A program made the position numbers and the translations under genes. Positions 1-8,004 of a stretch of DNA of 17,959 nt are shown one piece after another. The DNA is from an uncultured Prevotella sp. (GTDB lineage Bacteria; Bacteroidota; Bacteroidia; Bacteroidales; Bacteroidaceae): assembly GCA_900553595.1 (NCBI GenBank), contig USEC01000037.1, forward strand, positions 1 through 17,959, written 5' to 3'. The notes beneath the pieces are model-generated. The model did not search any database, was not told the DNA's origin, and was given only the letters and a program-made list of their open reading frames with translations. The first letter of the stretch is position 1, and every line of letters begins with the position of its first letter.

Positions 1-224
1 AAGAGACGGAACTGGCAAAACTTTACACGATGATTTTTAAGTATTTAACATTGTGCGGGGACACAAAAAGATTCCTCCCAAACGACAAGTTTCTATAAGC
101 TTTCCTTTTTCTCCCCCAACCCTTCATTTAAGAAGCTTAGCCAAATCTTGAAAAAGGAAACGCCCCTAACTTCATTCCATTATATTGACCGCTCGTTCCA
201 CCAACCACGAACGCTTTTCTAGAA

Positions 225-261
225 ACAAAAAAAGAGGAATCCATTTTTGGAATTCCTCTTT
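225..261 (-). terminator. Intrinsic terminator of the leftward tRNA-Arg
   Basis: AAAGAGGAAT at 231-240 pairs with ATTCCTCTTT at 252-261. The stem continues with CCA/TGG around a TTTT loop and has one bulged base at 251. Leftward, the hairpin is followed by a U-run, seen as the A-run ending at 234 on the plus strand. It starts 12 bases past the tRNA 3' end, which fits termination of the tRNA transcript. The 224 bases to its left hold no gene that I can support. Confidence 0.8.
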
Positions 262-273
262 AGAAGATTATAG

Positions 274-348
274 TGATTCCGCAGGGATTCGAACCCTGGA
301 CCCACAGCTTAGAAGGCTGTTGCTCTAATCCAACTGAGCTACGGAACC
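274..348 (-). tRNA. tRNA-Arg (anticodon TCT)
   Basis: Read leftward this is a complete 75-base cloverleaf. The acceptor GGTTCCG pairs with CGGAATC (one G-T), the D stem is GCTC/GAGC, the anticodon stem is ACAGC/GCTGT around loop CTTCTAA, and the T arm is CAGGG-TTCGAAT-CCCTG. The discriminator base is A and CCA is not encoded. Anticodon TCT reads AGA, so the charged amino acid is arginine. No intron or mismatch is visible in the stems. A -7 element lies 15 bases upstream and a terminator hairpin directly downstream, so it looks like a single-gene transcript. Confidence 0.95.
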
Positions 349-362
349 ATCAAAATCGGGTG

Positions 363-370
363 CAAAAGTA
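363..370 (-). promoter_or_regulatory. Bacteroidota-type -7 element for tRNA-Arg
   Basis: Leftward the sequence reads TACTTTTG followed by C, matching TAnnTTTG. It lies 15 bases before the tRNA, so transcription would begin about 7-10 bases upstream of the mature 5' end. I see no clear TTTG at the -33 position. Confidence 0.6.
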
Positions 371-601
371 ATCATTTTTATTGACATTCCATATATCAGA
401 CAATTAGTTTTTGCTTTTTTTTACATTTCAGGGCTATTATGCCCTATCGGCTCCAAGACTTTTCTGATTTTACATATTATTATTTTAAGACCGACTGACT
501 GCAACACAATTCAAGGATTCTAACAAATGAGCGGCAAGTAAGAAAACGAAACAATCACAAAAAATGGCAAAAAGAAGCGAAACAAACAAAAAAATCAAAA
601 T

Positions 602-644
602 AATTAGGGGAAAGCCTACATCGTTTTAGGGTTTTTCCCTAATT
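602..644. repeat. Imperfect dyad overlapping a promoter region
   Basis: AATTAGGG (602-609) pairs with CCCTAATT (637-644). The stem continues inward, with small bulges, through AAA (611-613)/TTT (634-636) and CCTA (615-618)/TAGG (627-630). The right arm runs into a TAATTTTG promoter-like box at 640-647. It could be an operator, a leader hairpin, or a terminator-like fold with a weak T-run; the sequence alone does not decide. Confidence 0.5.
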
Positions 645-670
645 TTGTATTACAAATAGCATTAATTTTG
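640..670 (+). promoter_or_regulatory. Two TAATTTTG boxes upstream of the secreted protein gene
   Basis: TAATTTTG occurs at 640-647 and again at 663-670; both match the Bacteroidota -7 consensus TAnnTTTG. The second would start transcription near 677 and give a leader of about 80 bases before the ATG at 759. The TTTG inside the first box is 15 bases upstream of the second, short of the usual 19-20 for a -33 partner, so the first may be an independent start. Confidence 0.55.
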
Positions 671-758
671 CACCAGATAAAGAAGCATCCATTCAAGCCT
701 CTACCCATATTGGCAAGAAGATGCATCGCATAGAGGACATATAAAAACATCAAGAATT

Positions 759-1691
759 ATGATAACAAGATTATTATTAATTTCGGCTTTATTCGGAGTG
801 CTTCCCCAGACAGTGGCAGCACAGGACGACGACCTTTACTTTGTCCCGAAGAAACAGGCCAAGCAAGAAAGCGGAGCAGACGCCGCTTATCAACGAAAAG
901 ACGCGCCAACATATTATTGTGGTTCAAACCGTAACGTAGATGAATACAACCGACGCGGCAAGCTGAAAAGCTACTATCAGAAAATAGGAACCGACTCTTT
1001 GGGCAATGACATAATAGAATTCCACGACGGAGAGGAGGTTTGGAATGCCGACGATACGGATTCTGCCGTAAACATCTACCCCGGTTCCGAGAGCTACTTC
1101 GACGACAATGATTTTGCTTACAGCCGGCGGATGAGTCTCTTTGACGACTTCTACGGTTGGTATTCACCATATTACAGCTATTGGTCACGCCCGTATTGGC
1201 GTTCATGGTATGGCTGGTACGACCCGTGGTATGCAGGATGGTATGGAAACGGATGGTACAGCCCGTGGTTTTACAACAACTTCTACGGCTGGGGATACCC
1301 ATACTACGGTTGGGCAGGATGGTACACACCGGGCGTGCATTACAGATACTCCGGTCCGTCGGGAACCAGAAACCACGCCAATAGCGGCGGAAGGTTCTAC
1401 GGCAACCGCATCAATACCAACGGCACAACCAACCGCAACACGTTCAACAGGAGGAACAACACTACCAATGACAACCGCAACTCATTCGGCAGACGCCGCA
1501 GTTCCTACAACAACAACTACAATTCCAACCAGTACCAAACTCCAAACCGTCCGTCACAATCATTCGGACAAAGCAGTTTCGGCAACAGCCGTGGCAGCTT
1601 CGGAGGAGGTTCCGGCTTCGGAGGAGGCAACAGAGGCGGAGGCGGTTTCGGCGGCGGAAGCCGTGGCGGTGGATTTGGCAGCCGTCGCTAA
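759..1691 (+). CDS. Secreted aromatic- and glycine-rich protein of unknown function
   Basis: I do not recognise a named family for this 310-aa protein. The N-terminus is a clear signal peptide (MITRLLLISALFGVLPQTVA, cleavage probably near AA|QDDD), so it is exported. Residues about 20-120 are acidic and mixed. Residues about 130-190 are extremely rich in Trp, Tyr, Gly and Pro, with repeated W-Y-G-W, Y-S-P-Y/W and F-Y-G-W type runs. Residues about 200-270 are rich in Asn, Arg, Thr and Gln, and the last 40 are Gly/Ser/Phe/Arg repeats ending in SRR. Such composition suggests a low-complexity, sticky or self-assembling envelope protein; that is inference. It ends 83 bases before the FadL-like gene on the same strand with no terminator between, so the two are probably co-transcribed. 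Confidence 0.85.
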   Translation: MITRLLLISALFGVLPQTVAAQDDDLYFVPKKQAKQESGADAAYQRKDAPTYYCGSNRNVDEYNRRGKLKSYYQKIGTDSLGNDIIEFHDGEEVWNADDTDSAVNIYPGSESYFDDNDFAYSRRMSLFDDFYGWYSPYYSYWSRPYWRSWYGWYDPWYAGWYGNGWYSPWFYNNFYGWGYPYYGWAGWYTPGVHYRYSGPSGTRNHANSGGRFYGNRINTNGTTNRNTFNRRNNTTNDNRNSFGRRRSSYNNNYNSNQYQTPNRPSQSFGQSSFGNSRGSFGGGSGFGGGNRGGGGFGGGSRGGGFGSRR

Positions 1692-1774
1692 ACAGCGAAA
1701 GCCCGAAAAGAGAAACGATAACCGTACAAATATGCCAAAAGCATAAATAACAGAAAAATCAAAAAGACAGTATT

Positions 1775-3436
1775 ATGAAAAAAATATTTCCAGCAATGGC
1801 TCTTACACTGCTTTGTGCGACAGCCAATGCACAAGAGACATACGAGAACGCTCCTCTTGCATCCAAAGACCTTAACGGAACAGCGCGTTATGTAGGTATG
1901 GGCGGAGCCATGGAGGCTTTGGGAGCAGACATTACGACCATGGGCACCAACCCTGCCGGTATCGGAATGTTCCGAAGAAGCGCAGCCAACGTCTCTTTCG
2001 GCATGATAACACAGAATGAGGCCAACAGTTTTGCAAATGCAGACAAAACAAACATGAGTTTCGATCAGGCAGGATTCGTTTACTCCATGCGCTCCGGTCG
2101 GCATTCGTATGTGAACTTCGGATTCAATTACAGCAAGAGCAAGAACTTCAACCAGATTCTTTCCGCTGCCGGCAAGCTGAACAATGCCTCCCAGAACAAG
2201 CTTTCCGGACTGAAGAACTACAACGGTGTCTATCAGTTGAAAAGCAAGAACGGCACCCTGTCGAGCGAGCACGCCACATTCAACCAGCTCGACTATCTTT
2301 ACAGCAATGTGATTTTAGGTGACAGAAACAGCATCCTTGCCGACCAGAACGGCAACATGATTGGAGACGGAACATACGGTTTTCTTGTACGCCCCACAGT
2401 CAATTCCGATGGAAGCACAACTTACGACCCCACATATTATAATGCTACGGACTACCAATTTTCACGAGGCAACACGGGATATATAGGTCAATACGACTTC
2501 AATATAAGTGGAAATGCAAACGACCGCATATATTGGGGTGTCTCCTTCGGCCTGTATGATGTGCATTACAACAACGAGAGCCTGTACAAGGAGAACATCG
2601 TCGATGGCGGCACCGGCATAGGTTCTGTGGCAGTGAACGATGTGCGCCAGATAACAGGAACCGGATTCGACGCCAAGTTAGGTATCATCGTCCGTCCCGT
2701 CGAGGAGTCTCCGTTCCGTGTAGGTCTGTACACCCACACCCCGACATGGTATGATCTCAGAACAGCCAACTACACCCGCCTTGACAACAACCTCAACAAG
2801 AACTACGGAGCACATGACTACGGCGAGAACAGCGAAAGCTACGACTTCAAGTTCTACACGCCATGGCGTTTCGGAGTAAGTCTCGGTCACACCGTGGGCA
2901 ACTATCTTGCCATAGGCGCCACATACGAATATGCGGACTACAGCAGCTGCGACATACGCATAAACGACGGCGGAACATACGACTATTGGGGCAATTACTA
3001 CGAAGAGAGTCATCGTGATGCAGCGATGAAAGAAAGCATAAAGCAGATTCTCAAAGGCGTATCAACGCTGAAGGTGGGCGTTGAATACAAACCTGAAAAG
3101 AGCATTTCATTGCGCTTAGGCTACAACTATGTGGCTCCGATGTACAATGCCAACGGATACAAGGACGGCACAATCTCGTCGTATGGTTCGTTCTACAGCT
3201 CTTCCACCGACTACACAAACTGGAAAGCCACCAACCGCATAACAGCAGGTATAGGCTATACCTACAACAAGCTGTCCATCGACCTTGCCTACCAATACAG
3301 CCAGACCGACGGCGAGTTCTATCCGTTCATGAGCTACAAAGACAAGGACAACGCCAGCTACGACAACATCTGCAATGCCGTAAACGTAAGCAACAAGCGC
3401 AACCAGCTGCTCCTTACACTGGGCTACAAATTCTAA
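1775..3436 (+). CDS. FadL/OmpP1-type outer-membrane transport protein
   Basis: This 553-aa protein starts with a signal peptide (residues 1-19, ending ATANA before QETYENAP). Next comes the segment seen in Bacteroidota proteins of the OmpP1/FadL/TodX family: GTARYVGMGGAMEALGAD, then TNPAGIGMFR. In that family this region forms the N-terminal hatch inside a 14-strand barrel that moves hydrophobic molecules across the outer membrane. The rest alternates aromatic and polar residues as expected for beta strands and ends in GYKF, a terminal aromatic typical of barrels. Annotations of relatives vary (hemin receptor, aromatic hydrocarbon transporter), and no substrate can be assigned here. It follows the secreted aromatic-rich protein, probably in one operon, and ends in a strong terminator. 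Confidence 0.88.
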   Translation: MKKIFPAMALTLLCATANAQETYENAPLASKDLNGTARYVGMGGAMEALGADITTMGTNPAGIGMFRRSAANVSFGMITQNEANSFANADKTNMSFDQAGFVYSMRSGRHSYVNFGFNYSKSKNFNQILSAAGKLNNASQNKLSGLKNYNGVYQLKSKNGTLSSEHATFNQLDYLYSNVILGDRNSILADQNGNMIGDGTYGFLVRPTVNSDGSTTYDPTYYNATDYQFSRGNTGYIGQYDFNISGNANDRIYWGVSFGLYDVHYNNESLYKENIVDGGTGIGSVAVNDVRQITGTGFDAKLGIIVRPVEESPFRVGLYTHTPTWYDLRTANYTRLDNNLNKNYGAHDYGENSESYDFKFYTPWRFGVSLGHTVGNYLAIGATYEYADYSSCDIRINDGGTYDYWGNYYEESHRDAAMKESIKQILKGVSTLKVGVEYKPEKSISLRLGYNYVAPMYNANGYKDGTISSYGSFYSSSTDYTNWKATNRITAGIGYTYNKLSIDLAYQYSQTDGEFYPFMSYKDKDNASYDNICNAVNVSNKRNQLLLTLGYKF

Positions 3437-3494
3437 ACGGCAACGTGTTCCAGCAACAAACGAAACAATAACAGCTGAAACATAAAAACAATAC

Positions 3495-3550
3495 GCCACC
3501 CGTTATGATTTGCAACACATCAAAAGCAAATCATAGCGGGTGGCTTTTTT
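3495..3550 (+). terminator. Strong intrinsic terminator between convergent genes
   Basis: A continuous 19-bp stem (3495-3513 with 3526-3544, one G-T pair) encloses a 12-base loop and is followed rightward by TTTTTT. It ends the FadL-like transcript. The stop of the leftward TonB-dependent receptor is only 8 bases further on, so the same hairpin may also stop that transcript, although the U-run on that side is weak. Confidence 0.92.
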
Positions 3551-3557
3551 GTTGGTG

Positions 3558-5960
3558 TCAGAAATTCATCCTGACATCAACACCTATCTGACACGGCATT
3601 CCACGCTGTGCGAAACAAAGCTTTTCACCAGTAGCCGAACTTTCCAACGCAAATGTGTTATACTTTGCAGAAGTGAGGTTCTTTCCCCAAAGGCTGAGTT
3701 TCACCAGTCCGAAATCGGCATCGACATGGGCATTGAGCAATGCGTAGAAATTCTGGCTGTATGAGTTGTCCTCATCCCAATAGATGTTTCCCATAGCTGT
3801 CGTGCCAGCCCCTATCACAATATTGCGCAGACATGAATTTCTTACGCCAATACGGTAATTGGCAGCCGCGCCCAACGTTTGCAGCGGAATATAAGGAACA
3901 CGCTTGTTACGATAATCCTTAACCACATCATTTCCATCAACCTTGACACGGTCAGTATATTCTCTGAACACCGTATTGGTCAAAGCATAGCTCACCTGCC
4001 AATCGAAATGATTGTCAAAAGCGGCACCACGCAGCGACAATTCTCCTCCAAGACTCCTGCTTTTTCCTGCATTCACCATCATACGTCCGAAACCATACTG
4101 ACCAGCCATGACCGACAGCTGCTGGTTGCTTATGTACATATAGAATGCCGACATATCAAGATGTACGCTGTTGTCGAAAAGGTTAAGATGACAACCCAGT
4201 TCGTAATTCCAACTCACCTCAGGCTTGTATGAAATCGTTGCATTCACTTTCTCATAATCGGCAGGAGTGTGTGCCACATCGACATCACCGCCCATAGCAT
4301 TCCGAGCGTTTGCATTCAACTCTGTCTGAAGAATGTCAGAGAACATCTGTATGTTGTAGCCCCCTGCCCTATATCCCTTGCTGAGCAACGCATACAGGAC
4401 ATTGTTGTCCGCGAGCCTATAGCTAAGTGCCACTTTGGGAAGAAGCTGACTGAATCCATCCGAAGCGTCAGAGTTGAGCCGCGATACTATTTTAGAAGAG
4501 CGGCTCACCCCCATCACCTCTGCAACCAGCCTCATTTCCGCTTCCGTATCATAATGCACTCTGACATTATTATAATCATAACGCAGCCCGACGGTAGCGG
4601 TAAGACGGGGCGTAATATGTATGTTCGACTCATGGAAGACGCCGACATTCAATTGCGGAGTGCTGAAACTGCCTGGAACCTGCATGGAAAGCCCCACGTT
4701 CACGCCTCCTGCCCTGTCGATAATCGCCGAAGCAGCCGCTTCGGACATTCCCATGTCCGTAAAGCCTTTCAGTATTCCTTTATAGATGGAAGTCCTTATG
4801 CCACGCGCAATGTTTGAAGTCATGGCATCGCCGAAATACACGGGACCATCGGTGTGCAGCCACTGGTAGCTTGCAGTGGCACCGAACAGCCAGTTCCAGA
4901 AATCCCGTTTCCGGCTTTTTATGGTAAGTTCCTCCGTCACGGCATTGTTTATCTGCGATTGGAGGAGATGCATATAATCGGCAGCGGTATAATCCTGGTC
5001 CATAAGGATTTCGTCGCGCAAGTACTGATAGCTCGTCGTTGAGTTCAGAAGGAAATTCCCTCCGTCATACTTCAAGCCGACACCCGTGGTGAACATATCC
5101 CTACGATAATGGTTCAGGAAATTAGACGAAGGGTCGGATGTAACTCCCGTCTCCGGATTGAAGACACCGTAAGCAAACGCGTCCTGACTTACATGCTGAT
5201 AGTCGGCCGTCAGACTGACAGTAAGCCTGCGGTCGGGTGTGAAGACGAAACGCAGGCGTCCGCCGGCTTCGTTCATCAAATCGGCACGCGAGTCGAGTGC
5301 CGAATTATGAAGAAAACCATTTTGTCCGTCATAAAATCCGGCAACAGAAAACGCCACATTGTCGTTGATTTTCCCATAATGACCTACTTCCACGTTTCTC
5401 CAAAGATAAGAACCTATGCCCAACTTCACATCAGTGCCACTGTATTGCATCGGATTTTTAGTATATATACGCACGATTCCACCCTCCGTGTTCTGCCCGT
5501 AAAGAGTGCCTTGCGGTCCGCGCAGCACATCAATGCGTGCGACATCATAGAAGTGGGAGTTGTATGCGCTCTTGCATATAACGGGAACATCATCGACATA
5601 AATGCCCACCGCCGGGTTGTTTATCCTTGAGCCAAAGCCTCGCAAATATATAGAAGAGGTGTAACGTGCGCCATAGTTAGGCATTACAAAAGAAGGAACG
5701 TATGCCGAGACATCACGCAAATCCCTCACCCCGTTCCTATTAATGTCGCTGGCTGAAAGCGACGACGAACTCAACGGTTGCCGGCGCAGCCTGAAAGCCT
5801 CCTTAGGCTGGTTTATCACCACAATCTCCTCTATATCATGTACTACGGACGAATCCGTCTGGTTTACGCCGGGGGTGTAGCCGTCGATAATTGCGGCCTC
5901 TACTGAAAGAGGAAACGCAAGAACCGAAGCAAAAAACAATTGCATCTTCTTATTATCCAT
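3558..5960 (-). CDS. TonB-dependent outer-membrane receptor
   Basis: This 800-aa protein is read from the ATG at 5960. An upstream in-frame ATG at 6011 is rejected because the -7 promoter box (5981-5988) lies between the two. A signal peptide (MDNKKMQLFFASVLAFPLSVEA) is followed by a TonB-box-like IEEIVVI and a plug domain. The plug contains YLRGFGSR, VGIYVDDVPV and LRGPQGTLYGQNTEGG, signatures of TonB receptors that import iron complexes or similar small ligands. The remainder is a beta barrel ending in VRMNF. There is no N-terminal carboxypeptidase-regulatory-like domain and no SusD partner nearby, so it does not look like a SusC glycan importer. The ligand is unknown; a palindrome at the promoter suggests regulation, possibly by metal. 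Confidence 0.9.
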   Translation of the reverse strand: MDNKKMQLFFASVLAFPLSVEAAIIDGYTPGVNQTDSSVVHDIEEIVVINQPKEAFRLRRQPLSSSSLSASDINRNGVRDLRDVSAYVPSFVMPNYGARYTSSIYLRGFGSRINNPAVGIYVDDVPVICKSAYNSHFYDVARIDVLRGPQGTLYGQNTEGGIVRIYTKNPMQYSGTDVKLGIGSYLWRNVEVGHYGKINDNVAFSVAGFYDGQNGFLHNSALDSRADLMNEAGGRLRFVFTPDRRLTVSLTADYQHVSQDAFAYGVFNPETGVTSDPSSNFLNHYRRDMFTTGVGLKYDGGNFLLNSTTSYQYLRDEILMDQDYTAADYMHLLQSQINNAVTEELTIKSRKRDFWNWLFGATASYQWLHTDGPVYFGDAMTSNIARGIRTSIYKGILKGFTDMGMSEAAASAIIDRAGGVNVGLSMQVPGSFSTPQLNVGVFHESNIHITPRLTATVGLRYDYNNVRVHYDTEAEMRLVAEVMGVSRSSKIVSRLNSDASDGFSQLLPKVALSYRLADNNVLYALLSKGYRAGGYNIQMFSDILQTELNANARNAMGGDVDVAHTPADYEKVNATISYKPEVSWNYELGCHLNLFDNSVHLDMSAFYMYISNQQLSVMAGQYGFGRMMVNAGKSRSLGGELSLRGAAFDNHFDWQVSYALTNTVFREYTDRVKVDGNDVVKDYRNKRVPYIPLQTLGAAANYRIGVRNSCLRNIVIGAGTTAMGNIYWDEDNSYSQNFYALLNAHVDADFGLVKLSLWGKNLTSAKYNTFALESSATGEKLCFAQRGMPCQIGVDVRMNF

Positions 5961-5980
5961 TTTCAAAATTTTAACGAGTG

Positions 5981-5988
5981 CAAAATTA
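5981..5988 (-). promoter_or_regulatory. -7 element of the TonB-receptor promoter
   Basis: Leftward this reads TAATTTTG followed by C, matching TAnnTTTG. Transcription would start near 5975, giving a leader of only about 15 bases before the ATG at 5960, which supports that start. The expected -33 position (about 6008-6011) falls on the edge of the palindrome at 6010-6029. Confidence 0.65.
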
Positions 5989-6009
5989 CGGAAAAAGTAT
6001 ATGGGCGGC

Positions 6010-6029
6010 AATCATAACATATTATGATT
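6010..6029. promoter_or_regulatory. 20-bp palindrome, candidate operator
   Basis: AATCATAA and TTATGATT form a perfect 8+8 inverted repeat separated by CATA. It abuts the expected -33 region of the TonB-receptor promoter, where a repressor could block RNA polymerase. The A/T-rich form is loosely like metalloregulator (Fur-type) sites, but no regulator gene is in the window. Confidence 0.5.
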
Positions 6030-6137
6030 ACCATCCCGTCGGCCGCGGCATACTAACAAAAGCGGGCACACGTTATGAGCAAGACAAACGCACCCGTTAT
6101 GCACGAAAAACGCAATGATTCGGCACGGGAAAAGCAC

Positions 6138-6234
6138 CGGTTTGCAAACAAGGCTTGTTTTGCTTGCAAAGAAGCCTTCTTCGGACGACAAAGAAGCCTT
6201 GTTTTGAGAGTAAACAAGGCTTCTTTTCAAACCG
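6138..6234. repeat. Array 1: four 22-bp near-palindromic units
   Basis: Four units start at 6146, 6168, 6190 and 6212, exactly 22 bp apart. Each is a 15-mer of form AAASAAGNCTTSTTT (S is C or G; unit 2 ends in C) followed by a 7-bp variable spacer. Units 3 and 4 are perfect inverted copies and form a 15-bp stem with a 7-base loop. The array edges are also inverted, CGGTTTG (6138-6144) and CAAACCG (6228-6234). The pitch is not a multiple of three, which argues against a coding repeat. It sits between the divergent TonB-receptor and pyk promoters. Confidence 0.85.
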
Positions 6235-6385
6235 ACAAAACAACCACTTGATTTTAAGCACCCGTCCCACTGAAAAACAAGAAGTTCAGAAGCAGTACCC
6301 GCAAAGCCACGAAAAGAGCGAACGGCACTGCCATGCAAAGAGAAATTTATTCAGCGAAGAACACGATTATGTTGGCGATTTTCAG

Positions 6386-6393
6386 TAACTTTG
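6386..6393 (+). promoter_or_regulatory. -7 element of the pyk promoter
   Basis: TAACTTTG followed by C matches TAnnTTTG. The start point would be near 6400, giving a leader of about 24 bases before the ATG at 6424. No convincing TTTG is seen at the -33 position. This promoter may serve pyk and the genes after it, since no terminator is visible behind pyk. Confidence 0.65.
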
Positions 6394-6423
6394 CAAAAAG
6401 TTATTTAGAAGATTAGCACATTT

Positions 6424-7875
6424 ATGAAACAGACAAAGATTGTTGCTTCGATTAGTGACAGACGATGCGATGTGGACTTTATCCGCAAATTGTTTTTTGC
6501 AGGAATGAACGTTGTCCGCATGAACACCGCACATGCCACACCGGAGGGGATAAAGACGATTATAAGGAACACAAGAGCCGTGTCGCCGCACATCGCACTG
6601 ATGATTGACACAAAAGGTCCGGAGGTGCGTACCACGAACGTGACGGAACCCATAAGTTTCAAAACCGGCGACGTTGTGAAGATTTTCGGCAGACCGGAAA
6701 TGGACTCCACCCACGACATCGTGAACGTGTCATACAAAGACATAACCAAAGATGTGAAGGTGGGCGACCACATGCTGTTCGACGACGGCGAGATTGACAT
6801 GGAAGTAATCGAGAACGTCGGACCCATGCTCGTAGCACAAGTGCAGAACGACGGGATGCTGGGAGCACACAAGAGTGTGAACGTTCCGAGAGAGCACATC
6901 GCACTGCCGGCCATCACCCCCAAAGACCACCAGAACATACTGCTCGCCATCGAGGAGGACATTGACTTCATCGCCCACTCATTCGTGCGCTCCGCCGCCG
7001 ATGTCATGGCTGTACAGAAAATTCTGGACGAGCACAACAGCGACATCAAGATTATCTCAAAGATAGAAAACCAGGAAGGCGTAGATAATATAGATGAAAT
7101 CATCGACGCTTCATACGGTATAATGATTGCCCGCGGCGACCTTGGAATAGAAGTGCCCATAGAGCGCATCCCAGGCATACAAAGGCAAATCATCCGCAAA
7201 TGCATGATGAAGAAGAAGCCTGTAATCGTCGCCACACAGATGCTTCACACGATGATAAAGAACCCACGCCCTACAAGGGCCGAGGTAACCGACATCGCAA
7301 ATGCAATATATTCCTACACCGACGCCCTTATGCTCAGCGGCGAAACGGCAAGCGGCAAGTACCCTCTTGAGGCCGTGCAGACCATGGCAGCAATAGCCGA
7401 ACAGGCTGAAAAGGACCGCGCCATACTGAGCGACTATGAGGTGCCGATGAACAAAAACTGCTCACAGCGTGAGTTTCTTGCACACGCAGCCATCGACTCC
7501 ACACGGCGTCTGGGAGTGGCAGGCATCATCACCGACAGCGAAACGGGCGAGACCGTGCGCCACCTTGCAGCTTTCCGCGGCCCGAACCCCATTCTGGCTA
7601 TATGCTACAAGGAAAAGACACAACGCTGGCTCAACCTGAGTTTCGGTGTCATCGCAATACACCAAAAGGAACACGCGTCGCCGGAATACATTTTCTCTGC
7701 TGCATTAAGAATGCTGCGACAGAAAGGCTACATCACACTGAACGACAAGATAGCGTACCTCAGCGGAAGCTTCGGAGAGAACGGCGGTACCACATTCCTT
7801 GAAATAAACGAAGCAAGGCAGGTCTTCGACAAGTCGTACGAATTCCATCTGCCACACACTTCAGCAAGCAAGTGA
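6424..7875 (+). CDS. pyk: Pyruvate kinase
   Basis: Cytoplasmic enzyme of glycolysis: phosphoenolpyruvate + ADP gives pyruvate + ATP. The 483-aa length fits bacterial pyruvate kinases. Visible signatures are VRMNTAH (R32, N34), IDTKGPEVR (61-69), ISKIEN with the catalytic lysine K213 and metal-ligand E215, MIARGDLGIEVP (234-245), TQML (271-274), NPRPTRAEVTDIANAI and MLSGETASGKYP. The B domain covers roughly residues 70-165 and the allosteric C domain the last 130. All key residues look intact. The start follows a -7 promoter element at a normal distance. FabD is encoded 129 bases downstream on the same strand with no hairpin between, so partial co-transcription is possible. Confidence 0.97.
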   Translation: MKQTKIVASISDRRCDVDFIRKLFFAGMNVVRMNTAHATPEGIKTIIRNTRAVSPHIALMIDTKGPEVRTTNVTEPISFKTGDVVKIFGRPEMDSTHDIVNVSYKDITKDVKVGDHMLFDDGEIDMEVIENVGPMLVAQVQNDGMLGAHKSVNVPREHIALPAITPKDHQNILLAIEEDIDFIAHSFVRSAADVMAVQKILDEHNSDIKIISKIENQEGVDNIDEIIDASYGIMIARGDLGIEVPIERIPGIQRQIIRKCMMKKKPVIVATQMLHTMIKNPRPTRAEVTDIANAIYSYTDALMLSGETASGKYPLEAVQTMAAIAEQAEKDRAILSDYEVPMNKNCSQREFLAHAAIDSTRRLGVAGIITDSETGETVRHLAAFRGPNPILAICYKEKTQRWLNLSFGVIAIHQKEHASPEYIFSAALRMLRQKGYITLNDKIAYLSGSFGENGGTTFLEINEARQVFDKSYEFHLPHTSASK

Positions 7876-8004
7876 TTTTCCATAAAGCAAAATATAAACA
7901 ACATTCATTTCGCCGGTACATGACTCATGGAACGTGGAGAGAAAGAAGCTCCATACAGGTGTCAAGACAAACGCCGGCGACAATCTAATAAAAAAAGAAG
8001 AAAT

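Larger units (their letters stand above)
349..758. other. Intergenic region without a gene
   Basis: About 410 A/T-rich bases separate the leftward tRNA-Arg from the rightward secreted-protein gene. Apart from the promoter elements and hairpin listed separately, I see only a small perfect hairpin, AGGGC-6-GCCCT at 430-445. No open frame here looks like a gene. Confidence 0.6.

Noticed and set aside
101..160. 11-bp perfect inverted repeat TTTCCTTTTTC / GAAAAAGGAAA
   Set aside because: The arms are 38 bases apart and are simple purine/pyrimidine runs in A/T-rich DNA; no gene nearby needs it, so chance is likely.
1141..1746. Second-frame open reading frame within the aromatic-rich gene
   Set aside because: It is a shadow of the G/C-biased codons of the gene with the signal peptide; its Thr/Ala-rich product has no start context or family.
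5961..6011. Upstream start of the TonB receptor at 6011
   Set aside because: The promoter -7 box lies between 6011 and 5960, and a normal signal peptide begins at 5960.
6091..6101. CACCCGTTATG also found in the terminator at 3497-3507
   Set aside because: An 11-base match without extended flanking similarity is weak, and only one copy is part of a hairpin.
6138..6234. CRISPR array
   Set aside because: The repeat core is 15 bp and the spacer 7 bp, units occur in both orientations, and no cas genes are nearby.
6012..6338. Leftward open frame of 108 codons upstream of the TonB receptor
   Set aside because: It spans array 1 and the candidate operator, ends where the receptor promoter begins, and has no recognisable protein features.
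7927..8004. N-terminal extension of fabD
   Set aside because: The 26 extra residues are basic and unlike the family; the canonical start MKAFVFPGQGSQ is at 8005.
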